From: Nannocystis punicea
GTDB taxonomy: Bacteria; Myxococcota_A; Polyangia; Nannocystales; Nannocystaceae
Assembly: GCF_026965555.1 (NCBI RefSeq)
Contig: NZ_CP114040.1
Location: 11,486,001-11,550,000, forward strand
Direction: 5' to 3'
Length of the DNA stretch: 64,000 nt
A program made the position numbers and the translations under genes. Each line of letters opens with the position of its first letter. Position 1 is the stretch's first letter. Below, piece by piece: positions 44,881-53,414 of the stretch. The notes under the pieces are model-generated. The model did no database searches. It was given only the letters and a program-made list of their open reading frames with translations, and was not told the DNA's origin.

Positions 44881-44911
44881 GCGAGAGAGCGGGGGTCGCC
44901 CGCTCTCTCGC
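44881..44911 (-). terminator. Perfect 13-bp hairpin between tsf and pyrH
   Basis: GCGAGAGAGCGGG pairs with its exact complement around a five-base loop, nine bases after the tsf stop and 57 before pyrH. No T-run follows, so it may be a partial terminator, an RNA processing site or a 3'-end stabiliser for the rpsB-tsf part of the transcript. Confidence 0.5.
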
Positions 44912-44919
44912 TCGCGTCT

Positions 44920-45573
<654 letters not shown>

Positions 45574-45576
45574 GGC

Positions 45577-46488
45577 TCAGTCCTCTTTGGTGCCAGCGTC
45601 TTCGTCGGGGGTGGCGGCGGCCTCGGGGGCCGGCAGCTGGGTGCGGCGCGACACGACCTCGACACGCGGGCCGTCGCCGCCGGTGGTCACGCGGATCGTC
45701 TCGGGGACGTTGTGACCCTCGGGCTCGTTGACCGCGCGCGACTTGCCGAGGCGCGCGCCCTCGAGGCAGGCGTCGGCGATCTTGCTGCAGAACAGCTTGA
45801 TCGCGCGGATGGCGTCGTCGTTGCCGGGGATGACGTGCTGGATGAGCCGCGGGTCGGCGTTGGTGTCGGCCACCGCGACCACCGGGATGCCGAGGCGGTT
45901 GGCCTCGACCACGGCGATGTGCTCCTTGACCGGGTCGATCACGAACACCGCGCCGGGCAGCTTCGGCATGTCCTTGATGCCGCCGAGGTTGCGCTCGAGC
46001 TTGCCGCGCTTGCGCTCGAACATCAGCGCTTCCTTCTTGGTGATCGCCTCGTACGTGCCGTCCTGGCTCATACGCTCGATGTTGCGCAGCTTGTCGACCG
46101 ACTGGCGCACGGTCGTCCAGTTGGTCAGGGTGCCGCCGAGCCAGCGGCTGCACACGAAGAACTGGTTGGCGCGCTCGGCCTCCTGGACCATCACGTCCGC
46201 GGCCTGCTTCTTGGTGCCGACGAACAGGACCGGCTTGCCCTCGGCCGCGATGCTGCGGATGAACGCGTACGCCCGGCGGAACATGACCGCGGTCTGCTGC
46301 AGGTCGATGATGTGGATGCCGTTGCGGGCCCCGTAGATGTAGGGCCGCATGCGCGGGTTCCAGCGCTCGGTCCGGTGACCGAAGTGCACGCCCGCCTCGA
46401 GCAGTTGGCGCACGGTGATGATCCGCTGGCCGTCCGACATGTCGAGCGACTGCTGCAGGTCGCTCTGGGAGACATCTTGAGTGCTCAT
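45577..46488 (-). CDS. rpsB: 30S ribosomal protein S2
   Basis: 303 residues from the ATG at 46488; the long open frame upstream is leader sequence. ITVRQLLEAGVHFGHRTERWNPRM, FVGTKKQA, RWLGGTLTNW, VIDPVKEHIAV and VAVADTNADP are S2 hallmarks. The C-terminal 45 residues (after DACLEGARLGKS) are a non-conserved acidic/Ala-Pro tail. First gene of the rpsB-tsf-pyrH-frr operon. Confidence 0.98.
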   Translation of the reverse strand: MSTQDVSQSDLQQSLDMSDGQRIITVRQLLEAGVHFGHRTERWNPRMRPYIYGARNGIHIIDLQQTAVMFRRAYAFIRSIAAEGKPVLFVGTKKQAADVMVQEAERANQFFVCSRWLGGTLTNWTTVRQSVDKLRNIERMSQDGTYEAITKKEALMFERKRGKLERNLGGIKDMPKLPGAVFVIDPVKEHIAVVEANRLGIPVVAVADTNADPRLIQHVIPGNDDAIRAIKLFCSKIADACLEGARLGKSRAVNEPEGHNVPETIRVTTGGDGPRVEVVSRRTQLPAPEAAATPDEDAGTKED

Positions 46489-46882
46489 TTTCTCGTTCTT
46501 TCCTGGCGTTGGGCCGCTGCCTCGCTCCTCGAGCCCCGAACACCGCGACCGCGGTGACGCCACGGGGCCCTCCCGAGGCATGTGTGATTGGTTGGGCGGG
46601 CCGTTTAGCACGCACCCCGGCCACCGGGCAAGGCGCCGCCTGCACCGCCCACCCGGCGTTCTCACACCCGGACACGCACCCGTTCCGGCCACCGCGAAGC
46701 CCTCGGGCGGCCCCGGGCCCCGCACCCGGACGCGTGAGCCTGCTCGTTTCGCCCGCCGACTCCACGCGCGTCGCGGTCCTGGTCCAATCCACACGGCGCG
46801 GCAGTCCGCGTCTCACGCGATCGGACGGCCCCTTCCCTGCTCTCCGGGGCAATCGCGCTGTCCGCGCAGCCACCCCTGTGAT
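46489..46882. other. Divergent region upstream of rpsB
   Basis: About 390 bases between rpsB (leftward) and a lipoprotein gene (rightward). It should contain the ribosomal-operon promoter and leader. I can see no convincing promoter boxes or a known r-protein leader structure by eye. No gene is supported despite long open frames, which follow from GC bias. Confidence 0.4.
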
Positions 46883-47872
46883 ATGAGCGCCTTGTCGATG
46901 TCTCGTCGTCCGCTCCTCGCCCTCGCGTTCGCTCTCGGCGCCCTCGGCGGTTGCTTCCTCACCGCGAACCCGCCGCCGTCGTTCCGCTACAACTGCAAGG
47001 CCGACAGCGACTGCCGCGTGCTGACCTGTCGCGGCGATCTGGTGACGATCCCCGACGCGGAGGCCGCCGGCCTGACTCTGGCCGAGAACTGCGACGAGGT
47101 GCTCGACGCCGACAAGAGCAAGTTCTACGAGGCCCGCCAGACCTGCCTCGACGGCCTGTGCGAGTACCCGTGCGAGCTCAGCACCGACGTCTGCCCGTCC
47201 GGCAAGGGCTATAACCTCTGCTTCAACGGCGCCTGCGCGACCGCCTGCGGCTTCGACGACGAGCGCTTCCCCGACCCCGACGCGACCTGCTCGAGCCCGC
47301 AACAGTGCGTGCTGTTCGGCGACGACATCGAGCTGGCGCTCGTCGAGGACCTCATCGGCAGCGGCGGCGGCGGCGGCGGCGGCGGTAGCAACAGCGGCTT
47401 CCCGGGCGGCGGCGGCGGCGGCGGCAGCACCAGCGTCGAGGACCTGATCGGCACCGGCGTGTGCGGCATCCGCTGCGACGCCGACGGCGCGCGCGCCTGT
47501 CCTCCGGGACAGTACTGCAGCGGCGCCATGTGCCTGGCCGACTGCGCCCACGAGGGCGCCACGCCCTGCGCCGAGACGGCCCAGTGCTACGCCTTCGGCG
47601 GCTTCTCGACCTGCATCGTCAAGTGCGACTCGACCGGCGAGAACACCTGCGAGAAGGGCGAGGTCTGCGTCAAGGGCCTCGACCTGTGCCTGCCGACCTG
47701 CCTCGGCGAGGACGCGACCACCTGCCGCGACGGCTTCACGTGCAGCGAGGACCTGGCGATCTGCGTCCCTGAAGATCTCCCGACCAGCGACACCGACGCG
47801 CTCACCACCGGCACCGACACCGACGTGAGCGACACGGAAGCTCCCACCAGCGAAACCGAGACCAGCGGATGA
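46883..47872 (+). CDS. Cysteine-rich lipoprotein with Gly-rich insert
   Basis: 329 residues from ATG 46883; ATG 46898 is equally likely. Lipobox ALGGC. A cysteine-rich N-terminal half (CKADSDCRVLTC, CPSGKGYNLCFNGACATAC) is followed by two Gly-only stretches flanked by repeats of VEDLIG(S/T)G. A second Cys-rich half (CPPGQYCSGAMC, CVKGLDLCLPTC) ends in an acidic Thr/Asp tail. The Gly stretch may be unstable because the DNA is a GGC repeat. It is translationally coupled to the next gene (ATGA overlap). Family not recognised. Confidence 0.8.
   Translation: MSALSMSRRPLLALAFALGALGGCFLTANPPPSFRYNCKADSDCRVLTCRGDLVTIPDAEAAGLTLAENCDEVLDADKSKFYEARQTCLDGLCEYPCELSTDVCPSGKGYNLCFNGACATACGFDDERFPDPDATCSSPQQCVLFGDDIELALVEDLIGSGGGGGGGGSNSGFPGGGGGGGSTSVEDLIGTGVCGIRCDADGARACPPGQYCSGAMCLADCAHEGATPCAETAQCYAFGGFSTCIVKCDSTGENTCEKGEVCVKGLDLCLPTCLGEDATTCRDGFTCSEDLAICVPEDLPTSDTDALTTGTDTDVSDTEAPTSETETSG
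47497..47512 (+). repeat. In-frame palindrome CTGTCCTCCGGGACAG
   Basis: Six-base arms with a four-base spacer, encoding CPPGQ in the lipoprotein, the third use of the palindrome at a CPxG position. Confidence 0.55.
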
Positions 47873-48582
47873 CCCACCAACCGCTCCAAGGCCACGCCGT
47901 CCCCCGCCGACTCTGGGTCGCCGCCCTGGCGCTCAGCACCGCCTGCGCCACGACCACGGCCGACCTGCCGCAGCCCGACCGCCGGCTGGCGTCGATCGGC
48001 AACCTGGGCACGCGCTCGAACTTCGAGATCCGCACGCTCTACGCCGTCCAGGACCCGGCCCCGCCGCCGGCGGACGACCGCTCGAGCAAGCGCCGCCGCC
48101 CGGTCACGCCGATCCTGTTCTACCTCGGCATCTCGATGGCCGTGGCCGCGGGCGTCGGCACGATCGCCACCAGCTTCGCCTCGTACGGCCTGCGCCGCAA
48201 GCTCGACGACGGCTACTTCGAGGACGGCTTCGGCTACGACGACTACGACCGCACCGTCGAGACCGGCAACCGCCTCAGCAAGGCCAGCTGGGGCCTCGGC
48301 ATGACGGCGGTCGCCTTCGCCGCGATGGCCCTGATCTCCTACAGCGTCGACTGGGCCCGCTGCGGCCCGCTCGCGCCCAAGCGCCGCCGCGACACCGCCC
48401 CGCGCGGCCGCTGCGAGGAGTACCACCCCGACCACAAGAGCCCCGACGCGCCCGTGGTCGTGCCCGCCTCCGAGCCGACCCCCGCCGGCCCCGGCCTGGC
48501 CCCCGGGCCCACCGCGAGCTCCGGCGACCCCGCCCCGGCGACGCCCCCCGCCGAGGGCCCCGCCCCGGCGCCCGGGAACTAG
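47869..48582 (+). CDS. Lipoprotein or membrane protein with two membrane segments
   Basis: 237 residues. The ATG overlaps the previous stop by four bases. Lipobox ALSTAC near residue 26. After a charged region come two hydrophobic segments (PILFYLGISMAVAAGVGTIATS near 82 and GLGMTAVAFAAMALISYSVDW near 143), then a Pro/Ala-rich tail with PAPATPPAEGPAPAP. Topology is mixed lipoprotein/membrane. Function unknown; its gene partners are cell-envelope proteins. Confidence 0.7.
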   Translation: MTHQPLQGHAVPRRLWVAALALSTACATTTADLPQPDRRLASIGNLGTRSNFEIRTLYAVQDPAPPPADDRSSKRRRPVTPILFYLGISMAVAAGVGTIATSFASYGLRRKLDDGYFEDGFGYDDYDRTVETGNRLSKASWGLGMTAVAFAAMALISYSVDWARCGPLAPKRRRDTAPRGRCEEYHPDHKSPDAPVVVPASEPTPAGPGLAPGPTASSGDPAPATPPAEGPAPAPGN

Positions 48583-48592
48583 CCCCGCGGTC

Positions 48593-51043
48593 ATGGCCTC
48601 CGAGCCATCTGGCCCCAAGGACACGTCTGCGGCGCCAGCAGCAGCCGGCCGCTCGCAGACACCGGCTGCGCCTTCGGACATGTTTTCCAGGACATCCGCG
48701 TCCGGCCCGCCGACCGCCGCCGGCTCGGACCTGTCCTCGGGGCCAGCCGACCAGCTTTCCGCGGCTGCGCCTTCGGACATGTCCTCCCAGACATCCGCAT
48801 CCGGCACGCCGCTGACCGCCGGAGGCACGGATCGGCCCTCGTCCGCGACATTCCACCCGTCCCCCGCGGCTGCGCCTTCGGACATGTCCTCCCAGACATC
48901 CGCATCCGGCACGCTGCTGACCGCCGGAGGCACGGATCGGTCCTCGCCCGCGACCTCCGACCCGTCCCCCGCGGATGCGCCTCCGGGCATGTCCTCCCGG
49001 ACATCCGCCTCCGGCACGCCGCTGACCGCGACATCCGACCCGTCCCCCGCGGATGCGCCTCCGGACATGTCCTCGGGGACATCCTCATCCGGCGTCCCGC
49101 CCCCCGCCGACGTCGGCTCAGCTGACTCGCTCGGCAACCTCTCGCCCCGGCTCGCGCTGCTCGGGGTGCTCGCGCTGATCGCCCTCGTCCACCTGCCGCT
49201 GCTCGGCTTCCAGTTCGTCTACGACGACGGCTGGACCCTCGTCGCCAACGGCTTCCTCCGCGTGCCGACCGACCTCGGCCTGCTGTTCTCGCCCGAGGCG
49301 GTCGCGCGCCACGTCCCCGACGCCTTCCGGCCCGGCCTCGTCGTGTTCGACCTGCTCGGCTACCAGCTGCTCGGCCTGTCGTCCGGCCTGCACCACGCCC
49401 TGTCGATCGGCCTCCACCTGGCCGTCTGCGCCGTGCTCGTCCGCTGGCTGCGGGTCCTGGGCGCTCCTTTCGATCTGGCCCTCGGGACAGCCGCGCTGTT
49501 CGGCCTGCTGGCGATCCACGCCGAGGCGGTGGCCGTCGTCTCCTACCGCGAGGACCTGCTGGCCGCCCTGCTCGGCCTCGCCGCCGCCCTCGCCGCCTCG
49601 CGCGGCCGCCTCGCCGCCGCCGCCCTCCTGTCTCTCGGGGCATGTTCCATGAAGCTCAGCGCCGGCGCGATCCCGGCGCTGTGGCTGCTCGCCGAGGGCC
49701 TCTCCCCGTGGCGCCCGCGCCCGCCGGTCGCCCACCTGGTCCGCGGCGCCCTCGCCCTCGGCCTCGGCGTCGCCGCCGTCCTCGCCTACACCTTCGCCCT
49801 CTACGGCGCGCTCGACCCCTACGGCGCCGACAACCTGCGCGTCCACAGCCACCGCGTCGGCCTCGCCCCCGTGCTCGCCGCCTCGTTGCCGATCCACCTC
49901 GGCTACCTGCAGCAGATGCTGGTCCCGCTCGGCCTCTCGCCCGAGTACACCGACCACGCCGCCCGCCTCCGCGACCCCGCCGTCCTGCTCGCCGGCGCCG
50001 CCCTGCTCGCCCTGGCCGGCTACGGCCTCGCCTGCGCCCGCCGGCGCCCCCTCGTCGCCCTGGCGATCCTCGGCGCCTTCGCCCTCGCCCTGCCGACCAG
50101 CAACCTGTTCCCGATGCCCAACATGCGGGCCGACCGCTTCATGTACCTGCCGAGCGTCCCGGTGTGCCTCGGCCTGGTCGCGCTCCTGCTGGCCGCAGGG
50201 AAATGGCTCTCGAGACATGTCTCCGAGGACATGAAGCTCGTCGCCCAGGTCGCCCCGCTGGCCGCCGTCGTGGTCGTCCAGGGCTCGGTGCGCGTGGCCA
50301 CGGCCGCGGTCTACCGCGACAACTCGCACCTGTGGGCGGTGGCCCGCGAGCGCGCCCCCGACTCGGCCCGCGCCCACGCAGTGCTCGGCGAGCTGGTGGT
50401 CCGCAACGTCCCGGCCGACGCGCCGCGCGAGGACAAGGCCCTCGCGTTCGCCCGCGCCGAGGCCCACTGCCGCAACGCCGAGCGCCACGACCCGCGCTAC
50501 GAGCTGCCGCAGCTGTGCTTCGCCCGCCTGGCCGCGGCCCGCGAGGACTGGTCCGCCGCCTATCGCCGCTATCAGGCCGCCCTGGCCGTCAGCCCCGACC
50601 GCAACGCGGGGATCTTCGCCGGCCTCGCCGAGGTGAGCCTCGACCTGCCGGCGACGTCCGAGACGACGCGCACGGACCTGGCGCGCCGTCACCTCGCCGA
50701 GGGCCTGGCGAGCTACCCGTACAGCCCGGAGCTGCACGCGACGGCCGGGCGGATCTTCCATCGCCTGGCGGACCCGGAGCAGGCCCAGGTCCACTACCGC
50801 CGCTCCCTCGACCTCGCCCCCGAGCGGCCCGAGGCCCTGCTCGCGAACGTCGAGCTCCTCCTCGACCTCGGACGTCCGGCCGACGCCACGGAGCTCCTGG
50901 TCCGCGAAAAAACCGCCTGGCTCGCCGCCGATCCCGGCGATCGGACCGCGCTTGTCGCGCGGCACCGCGACGCCTTGCGGCTGTTCGAACCTTCCACGAT
51001 ACTCTCAGCCGACCCTGTCGGAGTCTTCGCCCATGAGCCGTAA
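48593..51043 (+). CDS. TMTC-like multi-span membrane protein with TPR domain
   Basis: 816 residues, ten bases after the previous gene. Residues 1-180 are a Ser/Thr/Ala-rich repeat linker made of palindrome-centred units. About ten membrane segments follow: FVYDDGWTLVANGFLR loop near 206, HAEAVAVVSYREDLLAALLG near 306, TSNLFPMPNMRADRFMYLPS near 502. These loops are typical of TMTC-type (DUF1736/GT-C fold) glycosyltransferase-like proteins, which in animals are O-mannosyltransferases. The C-terminal 270 residues are TPR repeats. A palindrome (50212-50233) is translated as SRHVSEDM in a loop between membrane segments. The donor and acceptor are not known. Confidence 0.75.
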   Translation: MASEPSGPKDTSAAPAAAGRSQTPAAPSDMFSRTSASGPPTAAGSDLSSGPADQLSAAAPSDMSSQTSASGTPLTAGGTDRPSSATFHPSPAAAPSDMSSQTSASGTLLTAGGTDRSSPATSDPSPADAPPGMSSRTSASGTPLTATSDPSPADAPPDMSSGTSSSGVPPPADVGSADSLGNLSPRLALLGVLALIALVHLPLLGFQFVYDDGWTLVANGFLRVPTDLGLLFSPEAVARHVPDAFRPGLVVFDLLGYQLLGLSSGLHHALSIGLHLAVCAVLVRWLRVLGAPFDLALGTAALFGLLAIHAEAVAVVSYREDLLAALLGLAAALAASRGRLAAAALLSLGACSMKLSAGAIPALWLLAEGLSPWRPRPPVAHLVRGALALGLGVAAVLAYTFALYGALDPYGADNLRVHSHRVGLAPVLAASLPIHLGYLQQMLVPLGLSPEYTDHAARLRDPAVLLAGAALLALAGYGLACARRRPLVALAILGAFALALPTSNLFPMPNMRADRFMYLPSVPVCLGLVALLLAAGKWLSRHVSEDMKLVAQVAPLAAVVVVQGSVRVATAAVYRDNSHLWAVARERAPDSARAHAVLGELVVRNVPADAPREDKALAFARAEAHCRNAERHDPRYELPQLCFARLAAAREDWSAAYRRYQAALAVSPDRNAGIFAGLAEVSLDLPATSETTRTDLARRHLAEGLASYPYSPELHATAGRIFHRLADPEQAQVHYRRSLDLAPERPEALLANVELLLDLGRPADATELLVREKTAWLAADPGDRTALVARHRDALRLFEPSTILSADPVGVFAHEP
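48665..49090 (+). repeat. Coding repeat array in the TMTC-like protein N-terminus
   Basis: Five units of up to about 105 bp, each beginning with GGACATGTCCTCCCAGACAT or a variant and encoding APSDMSSQTSASGTPLTAGG. Units at 48767 and 48872 are nearly identical. The array is the low-complexity N-terminal linker and uses the same palindrome as the linker of the first gene in the window. Confidence 0.8.
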
Positions 51044-51155
51044 GTTCTTCTCCTTCCTGCTCCTCACGGCCCTCATGATCGCCGCCGGCAGCATGGCCTG
51101 TCTGCAGACCGTCGAAGAGTTCGACAAGCAAGACGAGACCGACGGCGCCACCTAG
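51033..51155 (+). CDS. 40-residue lipoprotein
   Basis: The start at ATG 51033 overlaps the end of the TMTC-like gene by 11 bases. The peptide MSRKFFSFLLLTALMIAAGS is a signal sequence with a Cys in AGSMAC, giving a mature lipopeptide of 17-18 residues (CLQTVEEFDKQDETDGAT). It is the last gene before the terminator, so it is transcribed with the three preceding genes. Tiny lipoproteins of this sort are easily missed in annotation. Confidence 0.7.
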   Translation: MSRKFFSFLLLTALMIAAGSMACLQTVEEFDKQDETDGAT

Positions 51156-51186
51156 CCGCTCCGCCCCTCGTCACGAGTAAACCTGG

Positions 51187-51232
51187 CGCTCGGGTCAGGT
51201 CGCCTCCGCGACCTCCCGAGCGTCGAGTTTTT
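51187..51232 (+). terminator. Intrinsic terminator of the four-gene operon
   Basis: The outer stem CGCTCGGG/CCCGAGCG (51187-51194 with 51215-51222) encloses an inner stem AGGTCGC/GCGACCT around a CTCC loop, with a two-base bulge. TCGAG and TTTTT (51228-51232) follow. It is 31 bases after the small lipoprotein stop. Confidence 0.85.
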
Positions 51233-51322
51233 AAAAGAGGGCCCGCGACGCCGCGACTTGCGCGGCGGCTCGGAGGGCGCCGCTCGCGGCCCAGGACTCT
51301 CGCTCGCGTGTCGGGATGAGAC

Positions 51323-51526
51323 TCACGCGCCCGAGGCGTCGCCCGGCTCCGGAGGCCGGACCCGACCGGGCTGAGCCGCACGCCGAGGGTGCAGCGGATA
51401 GCAGCAGGTCAGGCAGGTCCCGTCGTCGGGGGCGATCGCCGCAGGCGCCTCGGGATCGCGGCCGGTGCCGCGGCAGACAGGACAGGGGATGAGGATGGGT
51501 GACGCGACGGTGCGCCCCCCTGGAGG
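51323..51526 (-). CDS. Possible zinc-ribbon peptide without a standard start
   Basis: An open frame between stops that reads ILIPCPVCRGTGRDPEAP and then DGTCLTCCYPLHP, giving two CxxC pairs as in small zinc ribbons or DnaJ-like fingers. No ATG, GTG or TTG lies between the upstream stop and the first Cys, so translation would need a rare start or the gene is decayed. It lies downstream of the radical-SAM-like gene on the same strand. Confidence 0.3.
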   Translation of the reverse strand, partial: PPGGRTVASPILIPCPVCRGTGRDPEAPAAIAPDDGTCLTCCYPLHPRRAAQPGRVRPPEPGDASGA

Positions 51527-51643
51527 CTACGTGGGCGGCTTGCGGCCGCTTGAAGCACGTGGGGCGCTCCTGCGGACCCAAGCACGAGGCCGGGGGTCCG
51601 CCCTCTGGCGAAGCTCCCCGGCCCGGCAGGTCACCCGCTCTGC

Positions 51644-52504
51644 TCACCACCCGTGCGCTGCGAACAGCCCGGGGCCCTGGACCGGGACCACCTCGCGGCG
51701 CTGCTCGTCACGGTGGCAGTGGGCCGCGCAGCCGCAGGCGTCGAGGCGCATCCCGTGGCGCTCGGCCAGACCGCGGAGGCCCTCGACCAGCGCTCCAGTC
51801 GCCTGGGCGGTCAGGCGCCAGCCGGTGCTGGTGGGCGCGGCGTCGCGGCTCTTGGCGGCCGGCGGCACCCCGTAGCGGCGCAGCACCGAGGTCATCGTGT
51901 CGGCGTCGAGCACCGCGGACAGCGCCTGGATCCGCGCGGGGGTCAGGCGGCCGGGCACGAAGTGCAGGTCGCGCAGCTCGGCCGCGGCGATGTGGCGGAG
52001 CAGCGGCTCGAAGTCGGGCCCCAGCGGGCGGTCGTGCAGGCCCGCGAGCAGCGGCCCAAGGTGGACCGAGACCGGCACCCCGAGGCGGCGCAGGTACTGC
52101 GCCTGGAGCAACAGGGCCGGCGCAGCCTCCGCCTCGGCGCCGAGGAGGGCTCGCTGGATCTCCACCTTCTGGTGCGCGATCTCGAACGCCACCGACGCCT
52201 GGCAATCCTTGGCCCGCAGGACCAGGGAGCGGGCCAGGGTGGCCGGGCTGCGGAGGATCACCCGGCGGCCGTGGGCCGTCAGCCAGCGCAGGGCCGGCTC
52301 GGCCCAGCTGGCGTCCTCCCGCCGGGCCAGTCGCAGGGTCACCACCGTGACGCGCTCGCCCCGCGCCTCGAACTCGCCGAGCAGGCCGGCCAGGGCCAGC
52401 TCCGGCGAGGCCGAGGGCACCGGGGCGCCGGCGCGGCTGCCCAGGATCACATGCAGGCCGGTGCAGGACGACAGGACTTGCAGGGTGGTGAATCCGGAAC
52501 TCAT
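51644..52504 (-). CDS. Radical-SAM-like barrel protein lacking the iron-sulfur cysteine motif
   Basis: 286 residues from the ATG at 52504. LRRLGVPVSVHLGPLLAGLHD near residue 157 and the following DFEPLLRHIAAAELRDLHFVPGRLTP match the C-terminal barrel strands of spore-photoproduct-lyase-like radical-SAM proteins. The N-terminal CxxxCxxC cluster motif is missing; the region reads LQVLSSCTGLHVILGS with one Cys. The C-terminus has CGCAAHCHRDE, which might bind a metal. It is either an inactive relative with a new role or a protein of another family with a similar barrel. A 17-bp perfect inverted repeat lies upstream. Confidence 0.45.
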   Translation of the reverse strand: MSSGFTTLQVLSSCTGLHVILGSRAGAPVPSASPELALAGLLGEFEARGERVTVVTLRLARREDASWAEPALRWLTAHGRRVILRSPATLARSLVLRAKDCQASVAFEIAHQKVEIQRALLGAEAEAAPALLLQAQYLRRLGVPVSVHLGPLLAGLHDRPLGPDFEPLLRHIAAAELRDLHFVPGRLTPARIQALSAVLDADTMTSVLRRYGVPPAAKSRDAAPTSTGWRLTAQATGALVEGLRGLAERHGMRLDACGCAAHCHRDEQRREVVPVQGPGLFAAHGW

Positions 52505-52566
52505 GGTCAGCTTGCTCGCTTGTTCAGTAAAGTGCGCCTGGCGAGCAGTGGGGTCAATGCAGCGCG

Positions 52567-52583
52567 TGATCTGGTTCAGATCA
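52567..52583. promoter_or_regulatory. Perfect 7-3-7 inverted repeat, operator candidate
   Basis: TGATCTGGTTCAGATCA lies 63 bp upstream of the start of the radical-SAM-like gene. The half-site and spacing suit a dimeric repressor or activator; the spacing is too wide for a standard FNR box. Confidence 0.45.
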
Positions 52584-53363
52584 AGCGCGCGGGCAGGCAA
52601 GACCCATTCCCACGATTTTCACAATAATATGGGCAATTATCCGCGCGCTTACGCTCAGAGGGCGTTTCCGGACATCCCCGGCTGTGTCCCCTCCTCGTGC
52701 CCGACGTCGTCACTTCCGGCGTCGCCCGGAAGCGTCGCCCGAGCGGTCCCGCCCGCTCCAGTCGAGCCGCCGAGCCTGCTTCACGGCTGCGCCGAGATCG
52801 GCGGGACCTCGAGCTCAGGGTCCGCGCCCACCCTCGGGCTGCCGAGGCAGTGCCGTCCTGCGGCACGCGACGCCTCGCAGCGCCCTGCGGCCGCCCGGCA
52901 ACATGGTCTACATCAACAGCGCCGGCGCGCCGCTGCGCGGGACGACGCCGCCCCGAATACGGCGAGCGACGCCAACGACGCCGCCCCGATCGAGGCGACG
53001 CCCTCCGAGCGCGGCTCGAAGTGACCTGCTCGCTCCGCCTCGCGGAGCGCCGTGTCGCCGCGGTTCGTGCTCGCTCCCTGCACCGCGGGTCGGGGCGACC
53101 GCCTCCAACCTGTCCCCAAAGCCATCTCGAGGTCCGACCTCACGGAGCGAGTCGCGCGACGAACATGTCGGCTCCGCCACGGCGAAATCGACGCTCGCGC
53201 CTGGTCGCGGCGCCGATCGGCGCGCCATCACTCGTCACGGCCGGGCCGCTGCTGCAACAACCTGTCCTTCGAGGCAGGTCCTGCGATCGCCGACCCCGAC
53301 CGAACGCCGGCGCGGCGGCCCGGGCGCAGCCCGCGTCCGGGTCGACCTGTCCTTTCGACCATC

Positions 53364-53385
53364 CGCTCTCGCGGCCGCGAGAGCG
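53364..53385 (-). terminator. Perfect 22-bp palindrome after the kinase gene
   Basis: CGCTCTCGCGG and its complement with no spacer, 30 bases after the stop of the large kinase gene. No T-run. Its position suggests a transcript end. Confidence 0.45.
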
Positions 53386-53414
53386 ACGGAGCTTCCGCGC
53401 CCCTCGCGGCCCGG

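Larger units (their letters stand above)
52505..53414. other. Long non-coding region with palindromes
   Basis: About 900 bases without a supported gene. It holds an AT-rich patch (52610-52640), a perfect TGATCTG-GTT-CAGATCA inverted repeat (52567-52583), family palindromes (53259-53278: ACCTG..CAGGT) and a 22-bp perfect palindrome (53364-53385). Short stretches of apparent coding flavour (around 52900-53024) do not form a complete gene. Confidence 0.5.

Noticed and set aside
52629..53024. Open frame ending in DAAPIEATPSERGSK considered as a gene
   Set aside because: Arg/Ala/Pro-rich, no ribosome site at the ATG, no domain, and palindromes nearby; more likely non-coding or decayed.
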